Assembly: GCA_038503035.1 (NCBI GenBank)
Contig: JAVSML010024348.1
Span: 457,008 to 521,007 of the forward strand
Length of the DNA stretch: 64,000 bases
Direction of reading: 5' to 3'
From: Crocodylus rhombifer
Taxonomy: Eukaryota; Chordata; Crocodylia; Crocodylidae
Shown here in pieces: positions 34,701-49,700 of the stretch; position 1 is the first letter of the stretch, and every line of letters starts with the position of its first letter. The translations under genes were made by a program, and so were the position numbers. Below the pieces are notes generated by a model. That model saw only the letters and a program-made list of their open reading frames with translations. It did no database searches and was not told the DNA's origin.

Positions 34701-37700
34701 GGAAAGAAAAGAAAACAGTTATCTGGTTTGAGCATCTGAAGTCAGATTTTTTGTGGAAAGACTGATAGGAAGAGTCAGAAGTAATTTCATGAAAGCCAGT
34801 AAAGAGAGTCACAGTGCTATGAAGAGTCGCAGTACTATGAAAGACAGAAGCCTCTTGCTTTATGCAAGATATCCATCTAGAAAATCTATAAGCCAGCAAG
34901 TTATAAGCGTAGGAACAGACAATGCTAGAGTGACCATTCATTGGCTTCTTCTAGCTACAAAAGCCAGTTCCCTAATGAAAACAAAAAAATGAAAAAATAG
35001 AAAGCCACCTGCCTTCCTTCTCCATGTACCAGCTGCCAAGCTTCTGCAGTAGTTTCTCAGTACTACTGTCCCGAGATGTCTGAGAGAGAAAGAGAGAGTT
35101 ATTTAACACACATTAAAAAAAAAATGAACTCCAATGAGCTAAATGAAAAGACACCAAAGCCTGTCTCACCCTAACAAGATGCCCCATTGCAAAAGCAAAT
35201 GACTTCTGCACCACACTGTTGCGATCTGTCAGGCCACTGAGTAAAGCACTCATGAGTTTACCTGTTTGGAAAAAGAGAAAGAGTCAAGCCTTGAAACAGC
35301 AGAATCAGCCTTTTGTCATAGTGGGAGGCAGTGTCTTGCGTTTCACTAGACTACTGGTGTTAATGGATGAGTTAGTCTATGTGCTTAGTTAAGTGCACAT
35401 GGCATGTGGGCTTTAAAAAGGAATATGTGGTTTGACCCCAAAATATACCCAAAACCAGAAGCAGCTGTAAGACAGCTTTAACTACAGGGTAAGTGGGACA
35501 CTGCTGTTCTGTAGACTTTGATCTCTGCAATGCTACTTTCCTGAGGCACTGTTGTGTGTTAGTGATATGCATAGCCTAACTGAACAGGAACAACCCCAAA
35601 CACACAGACTCTGCTCCAAGGGACACTGCCTTTAGAGATCAGGAAACATGAATACAGAAGAGCATCCTGTGATGGAACTAAATAGGTAGAATGAAAAACA
35701 AGCTATTTACAAAGGACTGAAAAAATCAACTTAAAAAAAATTCCTGTGTAAAAACAAACCTTACCTGAAAAAGGTGTCAAATCTTGGGGACACTGAGTGG
35801 TTAATGATACTATCACACTAGCACAGCCTCCCTGGAAGAGCAAAAGGGAAAACAAAACCCATTATCAGCTAATTCTAGCTATTGACACTACTGCATGCAT
35901 TGCTGTTGGGCCACAGGGTACCTGTCAGGATCAGAGCTCCATGGGATTAAGTGCTCTATATGCTGCCCCTGACGCAAACACAGTCTTCAGACTAATCTGA
36001 CAAGCAAGTTTGAAACCATTCTGCTCTTTTAAAAGCAAAGAAGAGCCACATTAGGAGAAGGAAGATACAAATGCTCCTGGGGCCCAGTCTCTGGACCTGG
36101 CCCACATGCCAGACAGAGGCGCATCAAGCAGTATTTTGCAACCTACTCTTATAGGGTGTCTTTACACATGGTCTCCGGGGTGGAGGGGGAGGGTTCCTTA
36201 GTTAGAACAGCTCCAGGACCACTCTAATTAAAGTACCTGCAGTGTCACATGTACTCAGTGTCCTGTATTCAAAATGGCAGGAGAGGCGCTTTAATTAAAG
36301 CTTGTTCAACAACCCAAGCTTTAATTAGAACGCCCCTGCTGCCATTTTGAAGTGCAGGGATGCTGAATACACATGACACAGAGGCTGCTGGAGCGTACCA
36401 GTTAGCATGCCCCAACAGACTCAATTAATCAAGTCCGCTCCAACCTGTGCTAATTAGCATATCAGAGCAGATGTCTAGCATGTGCCGACAGAACCCAGCA
36501 GCCATCCCCCACCTCACTGGGGGAGGGGTTACTAGTGACGCTCCTAGAGAAAAAGAGAGAATTATGGGCAGACTGATCCAGATATGAAACAGTCACCTCC
36601 TTTGCTGGTGACAGCTGCAACTTCAAGTTCAGAGCAGCCATGTTGCAGCCAGCCTTTCAAGCTGTTCCCTCTCCCACTTCCAAAGACTCATTAAAATGGC
36701 CAGCATACCTTTGTGCCCAGGCCTACTCCACTTTTAATCAGCTCGCAGAGCCTAGGGACCAGCTCACCTAGAACCGACACATCCAGGTACTGCAAGCACT
36801 GTGGAAAGGACGAAAGATTATAAATCTCGAGGAAGAAACACAAGCCTGTGTCAAACAGGAAAGCCGCTGCTGGCTTATACTTCTCTGTGCCAGCACTTCA
36901 TTGCACTTACAAATCTATTGTACTATAAGCACTAATTTGAAAGAGGCAAGACCAGGAAGGTTAGACCCCATAAAGAGGTGGCTGACTTGTTACACCAAGT
37001 TGCACCAATTTTATATTGGTGCCACCCCCTGCTTGAATCAAAACACATGTATTCAAGTGCTAAACAGGCTTTTTAATATTTTTAAGAAAATATTAAATTA
37101 AACTACTATACAAGCAAGTCAGTGTTTGGACAGAGAAGAAAAAATTTTGGTGCAGACTTAAATTCCGCAGAAGGTAAGCAGAAGGAAACCCTGACTGAGC
37201 AGTGCTAATATATCAGTACCAGACACCAAGAAGCCAGCTGGGCAAGAAAACTGGTACTGGATCTAAATGCCCAAAGCACCAAACACCACTGGAAAGATAG
37301 AGGAATGGAGATAAAAAACAGAGCTTTGAGCCAGTGTTCAAAAGCAATTATTTCAGCCTCCCTGTTTGGGAGGCCTACATTAGGAGCGAGATAAAATGTG
37401 TAGTTCCAAGGCTGATAAGAGATAAAAGGTGATTAGAGAGAAAGAAATTTGCTTCAAATAAGTTGAGGAGTCCCTTCATTGTAACATTCAGTCACCCCTG
37501 TGCCATCTGTGGAACATCATAAGTATTCACCTTTATGAATACCATGTCAGATATTCATGAGTACCCTCTTTACCAAATTGGAAGGCAGGTTCTCACCTGA
37601 AGTTGGCTATCCTAGGTCATGATAGTTCACCCCAGGTAAGAATATGTCCATATGTCTGCATTTTGGTTACTAAGAAGGATGGCAGAGGGGGAGGAGGAAA

Positions 37701-40700
37701 AAGTTTGGGGTGTGGGTACATGTGTACTTGGGAGAAAAGACAATAACCAAAATAAAAATATGAGCAAAAGACTGCAGTGCAGGAGGTATCTGACAACCTG
37801 ATAAAAGCAAAAAGAAAAACTTCCCATGAAGTGGCTACTTAGGTTATTACTAATCTTTACTCCAAAATGGGGTTAAATCAGATACCTACCATATTGATTG
37901 TTTCCATCATGGGAGAGGATTTAGCAGCACTGAGTCTTGCACTATCCATTGCAGTCTAAAGAAAACAGAAAAGACAACAAGCAGGTTCAAGGTGGAGACA
38001 GCAGAAAAGTATTCCACTAGAAATGCCCCCAGATTTCAACCTCACATGGAAGCTGCTTCCACACTAACTTAGATGAGTGTGCATTTCCAGATAAACACAG
38101 GCAAGTTGTAATTTTAGCAGACTAGGAATTCTTCATAAACTAAACCACATCTACTGCAGGGAAGGTGCAGGGCATGGGGACACAAGAGGGTGAGGCATCC
38201 CTATCTTAGGTAGCGTCTGAGGCTCATACCCAGCTTGCCCACCCATTGTTACTTTTCTGCTTTATGCATTATATGTTTTAGGACCAATACCTGATATCGC
38301 TCTTGTTCTCCAAATGCATATCAAACAAGAGGTAGTAGATTTGTTAGCTAATTCTCCTCCATACCCTGCTATGTCTCTGCTTCAGAGCCACTGATTTTTG
38401 GTTTAAGGCTATGGAAAATTTTGGTTTAAGGCTGTGAAGCTATAAATCTTTGAGATGCCACTTTGAAAACATCTTTCATAGTTGTGCTACTTACCTTTTC
38501 CTGCTCCGTGGCACGGAGACTCAAATAATTGAGAACCTGGGGTTCTAACACACTTAAGGACTCCAACAGGGCGGGAATAAGTTTTGGTGCATGAGGTTTC
38601 AGCATAGCCCCAGCACTTTTGCTGATCTTCACAAGAGTGTTAATGCTGGAAGAGAATGGAAGAGTATATCACTACAGAAGCCTGCAGAGCTAGTGAGTTA
38701 AGAAAGCCCTTTCATCAGGGGTAGCTTGTACTCTTTACAACGCTAGGCGAACAAAAATCTGAATTCAAATCTGGGTCTCAGTTTGGAGTGCATCTACAAA
38801 ATGGATTTTTTCTGGATCTTTTTTTGATGGAACCAAGATTGGAATTGGCCCCAAGCCTATGCTGATGCTTCACACTGTTCACAACATTTTACTCTACTAT
38901 CTAACAGATCCAAAATGTTGCAGATAGGGAACAACTAAATTAGGAAGTTAAAAAAAGAAGCTACATGCCATGTCAGTTCAGAAATACCACACACACTGTC
39001 TCTCAAACATGTTCAGTTTGCATACGCTCCCTCAAAACAGTTGTTTGCCAAATAAGGGTGAAGGCAATGTCACTTGAGAGCCTGAAACGCAAAGTACTTT
39101 CAAAGCTTCCCCAGAAGAAAAAAAAAAAAAAAAAATCAAAGATTTTACATTTTATTATTTCTTAATCTGGTCAGATGATAATATTGAGTGGCATTAAATT
39201 ATGCTTGCAAAAGGCAGCTCTACTTGAAATCAGACGCCTGTTTAAAGCTTCATTTACTCTACTGGCAGAAAAATTACCAAATGACAACATTTAAGTGCAT
39301 GAAGTTCTTTTGTCTCAACAGATCCTGGGCTGTTACACACATTTAGATGTCTGCGTTCAGTGCAACTGAAATGCAGATACCCACGAGATATGCAAAACTA
39401 GCATAGGGAAAACTACAAGAGTATGATTAAGAGGAAGAAGCCATGGTGGGCATGAAAACACAAGGATAAACTTGCACGCTTACGAAAAATGATGCGACGC
39501 AGACTTTAGCATGCATGCAAAACAGACATATTTGCACTCTGTAAGGTCCTGTGGGGGAGTCTTGCACACAGAAAATTGCACCAATGTCAGTTTACTTCCT
39601 GCAAGAAAGGAGGAGAGACGCCTCCTCCTGATACTTGCTAATATTTGAACCTGAGCTTCTGATCCTCTTCATTGATTCTCTCAAGTGTATCTTCACAACC
39701 ATTTCCTGCTCTTGCAGTGACAGGTCTTCATCTCCCTGTTTTACCTGTGGCAGGTTATGGCGTTCTTGATTTTCTTGGACAATGGGCTTGGGAGTTGTGT
39801 AACAGGGCTGTTCATCTCATTTTAAGAACAGGCTGTACAAACACTTGCACAGAATGGTGTAGATAGGGATGATCCTGCCTTCAAGTAGGAGGTTGGACTA
39901 GATGACCTCCCATGGTCCATTTCCTACTTTCTCTGATTCTATGATCTTCAGAGAGACTAGAATGTCTTAACTCAAAATAACCCAAAAGAACTCACAGGCT
40001 ACAAGACAAACCTGAGAGCCCGGACTTCAGTCACTGTGCTCATCATTCCTTTGTCTAGGAGGCAAGGCAGCAACACAGCTATTGTTTTCTGGCCTGCAGC
40101 TCCTTTGGAGGGGTCACACATTTTCACACATACCTGATGACATATAAGAGGGAGTCAGTGACGCACCAAAATTTGCATTCCACATAAATCTAATGCTTTC
40201 TCTCAGAATTAAAAGCAATATGGATCAATGCCCCCCTACCCCTGCACACACGCAACCAAACTCAGACTGCCTGTACATTTCTGTAAGAGAAATAAAATAC
40301 TGAAGGCAAATTCTAGTCAAGCACTCTACCCATGTTCTCCCCGGAAAGGGTCACGGCAAGCAGGAATTGTATTTTCGCCCACGTGCAAAGATGGTGCTTC
40401 ACAGACCCTCCACAGCTTGATAGTATCTGATGAAGCAGGCTGTCACATATGAAAGTTTATGCCTCTCTAAACCAAATAGCCTCTAACGTGTTACTCTCTT
40501 CTAGCTTCAGCTTGACTTCTTAACGGTCTGAATGAACAAACATCTGCAGAATAGACTGGATCAAATGTTCAGTGAGAACACTAGCATGTCCACAAACAGA
40601 ATAGCTTCTGGAACCTTAGAAAGGGCACCAAAACCCTCTTTGGACAACTACATACTGGTGCTAGATAAACGTGTACCACATTCTGCCCATAACACTTCCC

Positions 40701-43700
40701 GTTAAGTCTGATGCTCACAGAAAAAATAAGGACCAAGGGAGGAACAGAATTCAGTACTTTCCAGCAGCAGCTGCGTAAGACTTAAAATGTCAGATTGGTT
40801 CAATCCTGGTTTCCTCAAACAGAACTCTGATGGATTTCAACAAACTCTGATGGATTTTGACATGCCCACTATATTTACTTTGACTAGGTTATAAAGTGCA
40901 ACTTTGCACCTTAGTATAATCACCATTTATCTGAGAATAGCTTGTAAAAAAAAAAGTCACTCTTAAAAAGGTCCAAACTAACTACTGTATAACACCATGT
41001 AAACCGCAGCCCTATATGCAAAAAGTAGGGGTTTTTTTTTTTGGTTTTTTTTTTTACCTTGCTTAAAGTTTTCAGGGCTAATTCTGCAGCCTTTCGTACA
41101 GACTCCTAGAAGAAAGAATTCCATTTTTACTTAAGTGTATTTTGCCATTATTTACTTTCATGTTTGAAAGCTTATGGATTTTTAAACACAAGCATTAATA
41201 TGTCTTGTCTGCAGCCCCTAATTAGTTACCCTTAAAAGGCCCATCTGTGTTTGGTCAATCTCTTATCATTATCTGACAATTTAATTACTACAGTGGTAAT
41301 TCATAATGGTATCCCACATAAGGTTGTCTTGTCATTCTAGTCATCAAAAGTATTTCCCATACTCCAAATGACCCATGCCATTAACACTGCCTTGTGTCAT
41401 TGTGAATAGGTGCATCACCTTAAAGCACCTATGCAGCCCTGAATGGACTGCTCCATCTACTGCAGCATTCTACTGGATCAGGGCTGCAGCATTTTATAAG
41501 GCCAAGCTTAATAAGAATGAAAAGTAACATCGGCTTTATACACATCTTCAAACCCACAAAAGATACATATAGAAAATTTCCCAATTCAGGGGCTTGAACT
41601 GGACCAGTGTCAAGGATCTGAAACTCCCCTAGACCTCAGTGGAAGCTGAGAGACTTTGCTAGCTATCAGGATCAGCTTCCAGGCCAATAAAAGATTCTTC
41701 TAAGGAAATATTTTCTTACCACTTTCTTACTAATTCTGTATTTCACTGATAATCCAACAGGAAATCTGATTACCTTAATGTCATCTTGCACTTTAAATAG
41801 CGTTTCCCAGATCTCTGGAAGTTTGTCAATAATGTCATCCAGCGGTCTTCCTCTCAACAAATCATTCAGCGCTAGACAACTGCAGACAGTTTTTTTTTAA
41901 AGACATAAATCAATTCAACAAGGCCATTTCAGTAATTCAAAACATACCACCACCACCACCAGAAATCTCACATGACTTTTTGTTTAAACCTCAAAACAAG
42001 GCATCTTTCAAAGAGTTGGTCCTTAGAAGAGAAGGTACAATTCCCAGGTACACTAAGGCCCATTTTTCACTACTATGGGAAGTAACTTGAAAGTCAGTAT
42101 AAATACATTTTAAACCTACTTCAAAGCCCTTTTCATTGTCAGGCCAGTGTGTAACAACCTTAGTGCAGAGGAAATTCAGGTTCCTCCAACCCCCCCAGGA
42201 TAACGTACTGAATTACAGAGCCCTGCCTCATTCAACAGACATCTTCCTAATTCATCACTCTAAATTTCCTACACCCTTAACTCCACTGAATTTGATCTGA
42301 TTTGAATGATTTGACCCTCACTTATAACTAGGTGAATACAGTGGTGAATCAGAGCTGATAACAACTATTTGCTTCTTTCTCCACAGTACCTAGCCCTCTA
42401 ATTCAGTATGCACCTGTTACACTGGGCATTTATAAAACAGAGCACATACTGCAGTGCAATACAAAAGCCTAGGCACTGTGGCCTACTTTCAGCTAGGATG
42501 CAAGGAAACTTTAATTACAGAAACTACCATGTATGTAAAACTGAAGCTCCAAATCCTTGGTTAATCACTTGGATCCCAAGTGAGTCCTTACCCAGTTAGC
42601 AAAAGACACTCTTCTTTACCCATCTGTCAATCATTTAAGCATCACAGCTCTTTACAAAAGACTCAATCTTACGTAAGATAACATTTTAAAATGTATACAA
42701 TTTGGGAAATCATGGGATATTTATGAAGATGGGAAGAAATGGGATTATTTAGTCTAGAAAAGAGAAGATTAAGGGCAGGATTTGATGACAGTCTTCATAT
42801 ACGGTTGTTCTAAAGAAGGTTGTTGTAAAGAGGATGGTGCTCAGCTGTTCTCTGCATCCACTGGAGACAGGACAAGAACAGCCTTAAATTGCAACAGAGG
42901 GAGATTAGGTTGGATATTAGGAAGAAATTCCATCTATGAAAGTGGTGAAACACTGGTTACCAAGAAAGACTGTGGTATCTCTGTAATTGGCAGTTTTTAT
43001 ACCACACAGGATAGACAGAATTTTGTTGGGGATAGTTTAAATAGGGATGCTACTTCTCTGCGTAGGGATTGGAATTAGATGACCTATAAGAAGGTGTTCA
43101 ACCTTTGGCCCCTGGTGCTGTGTCATCTGTTCCAAGGGGCTCTCCACAGATCTGAGATGTGCTAGTAGGCCATGGCTAGAATGGGTGTGCAGGGTGGCAC
43201 AAGGCCTGATTCCCACTCATGCGGGGAGACAGTGCAGTCCTGCGGGCCTGATCCCATTTATCTGGCCCATGGGGCCAAAACCATGAGCACCATTGACCTT
43301 TAAGATTCTGTAATTCATATTTTAATTAACATCTTATAATTTTATATATTAAAATAGATACTTTGACTACTTCCCCTAAAGCTACAAAGCAGGTTTTGCT
43401 CCAACTTTCAAGAACAATGTAAGTTTATCTCCTGGCAGATAAAAGACCTGGAAAATTTCACCCAGAAAGGCAAAAACTGGGAGTTATATGCAATTAGAAA
43501 AGATTGTCTATGCAATCCCATTATAGCTGCTACAAGTATTCCAGCTACACTTATTCTAGACTTAATCTCCACACAGGATACAGTATCTTACTGAGTCTGT
43601 CAAACAGGGGGTAGATCAAAATCAAAGGATCAGGTCTGAGGTTTGGATTCGATGGTGTATTTGCATTATATTGAAAGTATTTAACTAAAAAGAGTTTACT

Positions 43701-46700
43701 GCCAGAGCTGTATCTAATTGCACTGTCTTGTCAGCAAGTACTTGTATTATATACCCAAAGATGAGCTGTCAATATTCTCTTATCATGACACTAAGCAACA
43801 CTTCAGGCCACAGAGAGCCAAGATCTACAATCAAAAGACTATATTTTCAAATAATTTAGCTGTGGCATGACAGAAACCATTGAGACCCTTGAAGGCATGT
43901 GTTTGGGACTATGTCATGTCTCAGCACAGTACCAGGATGCTGGACTCTCCAGGAGGTAGCTGGAAGAAACCTTAATTTTTCTCACTCCATTCAATAGGAA
44001 ATAGGATGTCTAAGGTTAAGAATAGTTTTTCTGCTTTGTTTTTTTAAGAGTAAAGATTACTCCTCAGCAATACCTGGATTCCCTGATCCTCCAGAGGTTG
44101 CTGGTCAGGTTGCCAATCAGATCCTCAAGGATTTCCTTCATATACTTATCCACCTAGTAGGAAAAAAAAACCCTTGAATATAGAGAAGCTTATAGAATAC
44201 AAGTCCTTATTTCCACGCAATTGGTTCTACACACACAGCAGCTATAATGGACTGCAGGATTTCAGCAATGATAAACAGCTGCCCAGGTCTTTAGTTAGCA
44301 TGTGCCCAGACTGAACACCTCTCAAGCATGGTCTTCTGGGAGAAGACAAGACATCTGTTCCCCAGAGGTTCTGGCCAGAACAGAAGAATACATCCTTGCT
44401 GGAGCTGTCCCTGCACAAGTCAAGTCCATCTGGCTAAAGCTGGCCCCAATTTGCACATCCTCTGCTTCAGAGCCTGGGACCACAGCAGCCTATATGGTAG
44501 AGGGAAAGGCCAGACTGCAACCAATTTTCTAGCCAGAATATGGTAAGCAGGGGCACACATGTCTGGATATAGTGAAAGAAGCCTATTTTCATGTCTGACA
44601 GCCTCTCCCAGGATAAATTAGACAGTTTCTTATCATGCAGCCAGTGACTCACAGCCTAAGATTGTGAAGAAGACCCTCTGAAGTAAGATTGTAGTTGCAG
44701 CTGGAGCAGGAAGCATGGCTCCCTGCCCGCTACCCATTGACAGCACAGCTGGAGTGGAGGCCATGGGAGGTGGGGCAAATGCAGACTGCCCATTGTGGGC
44801 TCGGGGTTCCCTGTCCTGCTGCCCTTTCCCTGGGGGGCCCAGCAGGCAGGATCTGGTGCTGGCGGACAAGGAGACTTGGTGCTGTTGCCAGAAGCCCCAT
44901 GCCAGCTGCTCCGCCATGGTGAAGCATCCGCTACCCGCTCATCAGCAGCAGCAGTGCAGAGTCGTGCCCCCCACACTGCTACCAGATGGGAAGGAGGCAC
45001 CTTACCATGGTGGTACAGCCAGTGAGGGGCTCCTGGCAGCAGCACTGAGCCTCCCTGCCCCACTCGACTGTGGAGGCACCTAGGAGGAGGACAGCAGGGT
45101 GGGGAGCCTCGAGCCCGTAGTGGGCAGTTCACATCCACCCCCAACCCCATGCACAAATCTAGGTGGCACATGCCCCCATGCCTCCTTTCCTGGGAGTGTG
45201 CACAGCAGAAGGGAGCCAGTACCCCTACTGCCCCCCTGGATGAGCCACCTGTGGCTCCATCCCACACCCTGGCTGGGCCTCACGGCCAAACATTTCCATC
45301 CCAGTCCCAGCCCCAGGCCCCACCATCCTAAGTGGTGCCCCCAGCCCCAGCCCTTCCCTACTCTACTCTACTCCCTCCTTCACCATAGGGGCTTCAATCT
45401 GCCCCCCTCCCTCCCCCTCACATAGACTTCCTGGGAGGGAGCTGCAGGAGCTGCTCTCCATGCTGTCTGGCTACCATATGCATGTGTGTGCGCACACATG
45501 CACATGGTGCCCCCTGCCCTCAATCGCCCTCCTTCTTCCTCCAACCACAAGCAGCACCTTGCAGGCTGGAACTATATGAAGCTGCAAGGGGAAACACACT
45601 GTTTCCTATGTTTTTCTCCCTGACTAACAAACCACAGGGAGCAATCTTTACTGATTTTTTTCCTTTTAAACAGGATGTTACATGGGTGTCAGCTGTGTGC
45701 TGGTTGGGCTGCACATAGCCCACCAGCCACGGGTTGAGAACTACTGCTCTACATAGCAACAGAGGATTTTCTCTTTTACATACACCAAAGAATGCAACTG
45801 CCTCTTGAGATTTTCCTCAGCTTTCTTGAAGGAATTCCTTTAGGAGACTCATGGCTGGCAGAACGCCCAGGATCTTGCACTCAAACAACTCTTGCATGTA
45901 CTTACAGCTGATTTGTCAGTGACAAGCGCATTCCAAATGCTGGTCATAGCCTGTCGAATACCAAGGTTGGGATCAAACTGGTAACGATAAAGACGAGGAA
46001 CCAACTGGGGCAAAAACGGAGCCAGTTGTTCACCAGCTTTCGTTGCAATCACATTGAAACCAAAAGCTGCTCCCTAAAACAAAGAACAGACATTTCCTGA
46101 AGGAAGTGCAAGTCTGTCTAGTTACCCACTAAGAGCTCAATTCTCTGATCCCAATGAAGGCAACAATAAAGCTCCCACAACTTAATAACATGGGATCAGG
46201 CTCCTGCAGCATTGGTGATCCTGCAATTTAGAAACTGTAGAGATAACACAATACTCCTCTGCTAGCAGGTATTCAAACCCTGTATAAGCTTGCTGAGTAA
46301 GTCCTGCTGACTTCTCCTTATAGTAAAAGGTGCAGCTTGTTAATTGCACCAAGCAATGACAGTCAGGTTGACCAGGGCTGAGGGCACGGGAGGGGGGAAG
46401 GAGAGGTTGGACCAAGAAAGAGGGAGAGGTGCAGAGCTCTGCAGGGCAGAGCTAGCAAAGTCCTCCAGGAAAAACTATATCATGGTCAGGCCTTGGAAAA
46501 ATGTTTATATTGGGGTTTGTGTTCTGCTATAAATGACATTTGCAACAAAGCCAAACTCCAGGAAAAGGGCAGGCATGATCTTGTGCAGGGTACAGAGGTT
46601 CTCTGGGATAGGACAGAAGCACACCATCTATTCAGTTACTTAAGTACATCGTGCTGTATTTAAAGAAAGCCAGTTGTGGAACAGCAGAATTAGAAGGGGC

Positions 46701-49700
46701 CCCAAAGGCCAGCTAGTCCAACCCCTGGCACAAAAGCAGGATGTACATGCATAATTAGTCCTCAATCCCTACAAAAAGGTAAGAAAATAATGTATTAGAA
46801 ATAAAATTAAAATGGCCATGACATTGTTCTATTAACAGGAAGAGAGTGAGGCAACATTCTGGGTTTGAAAAAGGGTCTAGTGGCTATAAACCAGAGTCTC
46901 TTTCTGTAAGCAGAAACAGGAGTATTGTTTCAGTGAGGGTGGTTGACCAGCTAGTATGCTGGGACCCCTGCTTATCAGTTATCTTGCGACTCATCCCTCC
47001 TGTTTAGTAAACTCATGTGCTGTTCCAGCTTCAATTTTAAGATTTAAGCACTTTTTGTCAAGTATCTGTACAGTGCCTAGTGCAGAACTATAGCTCTGGA
47101 AATAGGCAAAAGACAAATAAAACACATTATAATAATTAGTTAAAGTGGAACGAAGTGATGATTTAAGCAAATGCATAGACTAGTAAGGATTTGTTGCAAT
47201 AATCTGGTTAAATCTATGATTCATTTTACATGCTGGTGATAGCACACTAGAAGTGGCAATAAAATACAAAAACAAAAAAGCCTTCCTACCCACTCTGGTG
47301 CAGGTAGAAATTGCACACCAGTTGTTAAGAACTGCAGTTTTCTGTTTGGGGGTTTTTAATCTATAGTTGACATAGGGTTTTGTACTAAAAATCAAATTAC
47401 CTTTCGGGAATTCCACATTGCATGGTGGTTGGCCAGATTCATGAATTTATAGACCAGATCTGGTTGGCTAAGGTCACTAGCCAGTGAACAAAGTTCCTTG
47501 TATGTAGAGAGACCCTGACTTGGGAAGGCAAAAAGGAAAACAAATAGTATTACTAAATTTTGGTCACAGAAACCACCATAGTAACTAATAACTACACCAC
47601 AGAAACAAGTCATCACAATAACTGGGATCAAAAGTGGATCAAAATACAGTATGTAATTCAGATACAATATAAATGAGCTCCATATCAGTGATATAGGGAA
47701 GTAATTACAGTCATTATTAAGGAAGAAACAGGATTCAAGCAATCAAAAGGAGAAACCCAGGAAGGTAAGGTTTAAAAGAAAGGTATAAAGATCTAGGCAC
47801 AATCCTTGCCTGTTGTATGGAATATCATCACTGAACTTACCCATCCGGGGTTTTGCCAAGAGCTCCCTGAAATACAACAGTTTCTCCAGTCACTTCGTGT
47901 TTGATCCTGGGAATAGAGGCTCAGCATTAGCTTTTTCATGCACTGTTGGCAAACAGGTCATATTACACACACTGAATTTTCAGAAACAAATGAATCCATT
48001 TTGCTCTATTAAACTAAGAAATTACTTATACTTGGGTCCTAACGCCACAGATATTTACAGGTGTGATGACCCATGCACACCACAAGGAGTCCATTACCTT
48101 TAGTTATGTAGAACATTAGGAACATGTTTTTAGAAAGGTCAGGGCTTTACCAAGCAAGTTAAAACAAGTGAAAACATATTGTATGTGGTTGCATTTTAAT
48201 TTCTCTTGGGATCTGACTCCACTCATCATGGCCAAGTATACACTTAGGCCAGGTGCCTATCCCCACTTTAGAGGACCAAATACCATTTCCATTTGCCTCT
48301 TGGTCCCAAGTCACCAAGACAAGCCCCATTTACCAGTGTAACATCTATATCACTTAGCACTGCTTAATATGCTAAGTACAAGAAGCTCCAGCTATCACTC
48401 ACTGTGATACATATATGGAGTAGATGTGAGCTGACTTCCACCACTCCAAAAAACTGATCTTCTCTTGCATAAGAAATACATTTCTCATGTCCAGTCATGG
48501 ATGCACTAGTACAGAATACTTGCACAGCCTTGAAGTTCTGAGCTCACTGTACCTTTTCCCGGTCATAAGTGTATCGACAAGCGTAGTGACCAGCTCCTGC
48601 TGGTCTTGTTCGTTGCCTAGTTCATACACTAGTCCAAGTCCTTTTGAAGCAACATCTTGACTAAGCTCTACAATAGATTTTATAAAACACACAAAATAAT
48701 AAGAATGAAATATTGAGAGCCAATTAAAAGTAGACGCTAAAAAAACACGAGTTCCATAACATGGTTAAAATGATATCACTACTGCCAAAAACACCACTGG
48801 AAAGCAGCTGTAGCCTGGCAACATGTGAGCTCCATCCCCAGACAGGATGACATGCTGCATGTAAATTTTCCCTGCTGACTCTCCTGTAGCAGGGAACATT
48901 CCAAGAGTTGCCTATATCTTTCTGACATCAAAGAAGCTGGGACCTGGCCCAGAGCCGAAAGTTAAAAGGAATAGTCCCCCTGGGCAGCATTCCTTTAGCT
49001 GACTCCATGTGTGAAGATGGACCTTGGAGCAAAGCCTTAACTGACTGAAACTGGGATCAGCCAGAGGCTTCATCTATCTGGATACAAGTAGAGGATCAAA
49101 GCCCCGAGCTCAAACCAAAAAAATAAGTAGGACCACCACAAAAGTCTCCTCTCTTATGACTGCAGGAGGGGGCAAATGCATGACTTCCAAGGCAAAGTTT
49201 CTTGCTGGAATGCTGAGGTAGAAACAGGTACTATTTCAAGTTTCTACAAATAGAAGCTTCGTAAGACTCTGCTTTTAGAGTAAAAATAACATTTCCATAC
49301 ATGCTTGTCACTGATGAGCGATAAAGAAGTGTTAAATTACTTCATGCAACTAACATGGCATAGCAAAAGTCGTGGCTCTTTGTTTAGTAATGTAAAAAGA
49401 CCCTCATGGATACCATACTACTTACCATCATTATCAGACAGAACTGAAACAAAGGCATTTTGAATCTCCTTGAGATGAGACTGAAACACAAACAGACAGA
49501 AAGACCAGAAAAAGCATATATTTTTATTCCACATTTTGCCTCCTTTCAATTTTGTCTACAAGGTTCCCTAACAAAATAACAGAGGCTATTTTATCTCTTT
49601 TTAAATTTAATATAATCAGACACCACAAAAATTGCACATTTTGTCTGAGATGTCAGAAAAGGTCAGAGTAAATACCTGGGTTTGAAACTTAATAAAACTT

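Noticed and set aside
35018..35080. GT donor five bases beyond the GC donor of ECPAS exon 23
   Set aside because: Using it would put the next exon (PVYRTG...) out of frame, whereas the GC site keeps the conserved protein.
44656..45267. 203-codon minus-strand frame
   Set aside because: It is within a GC-rich hAT-family copy, low-complexity Pro/Gly/Cys-rich, with competing frames on both strands.
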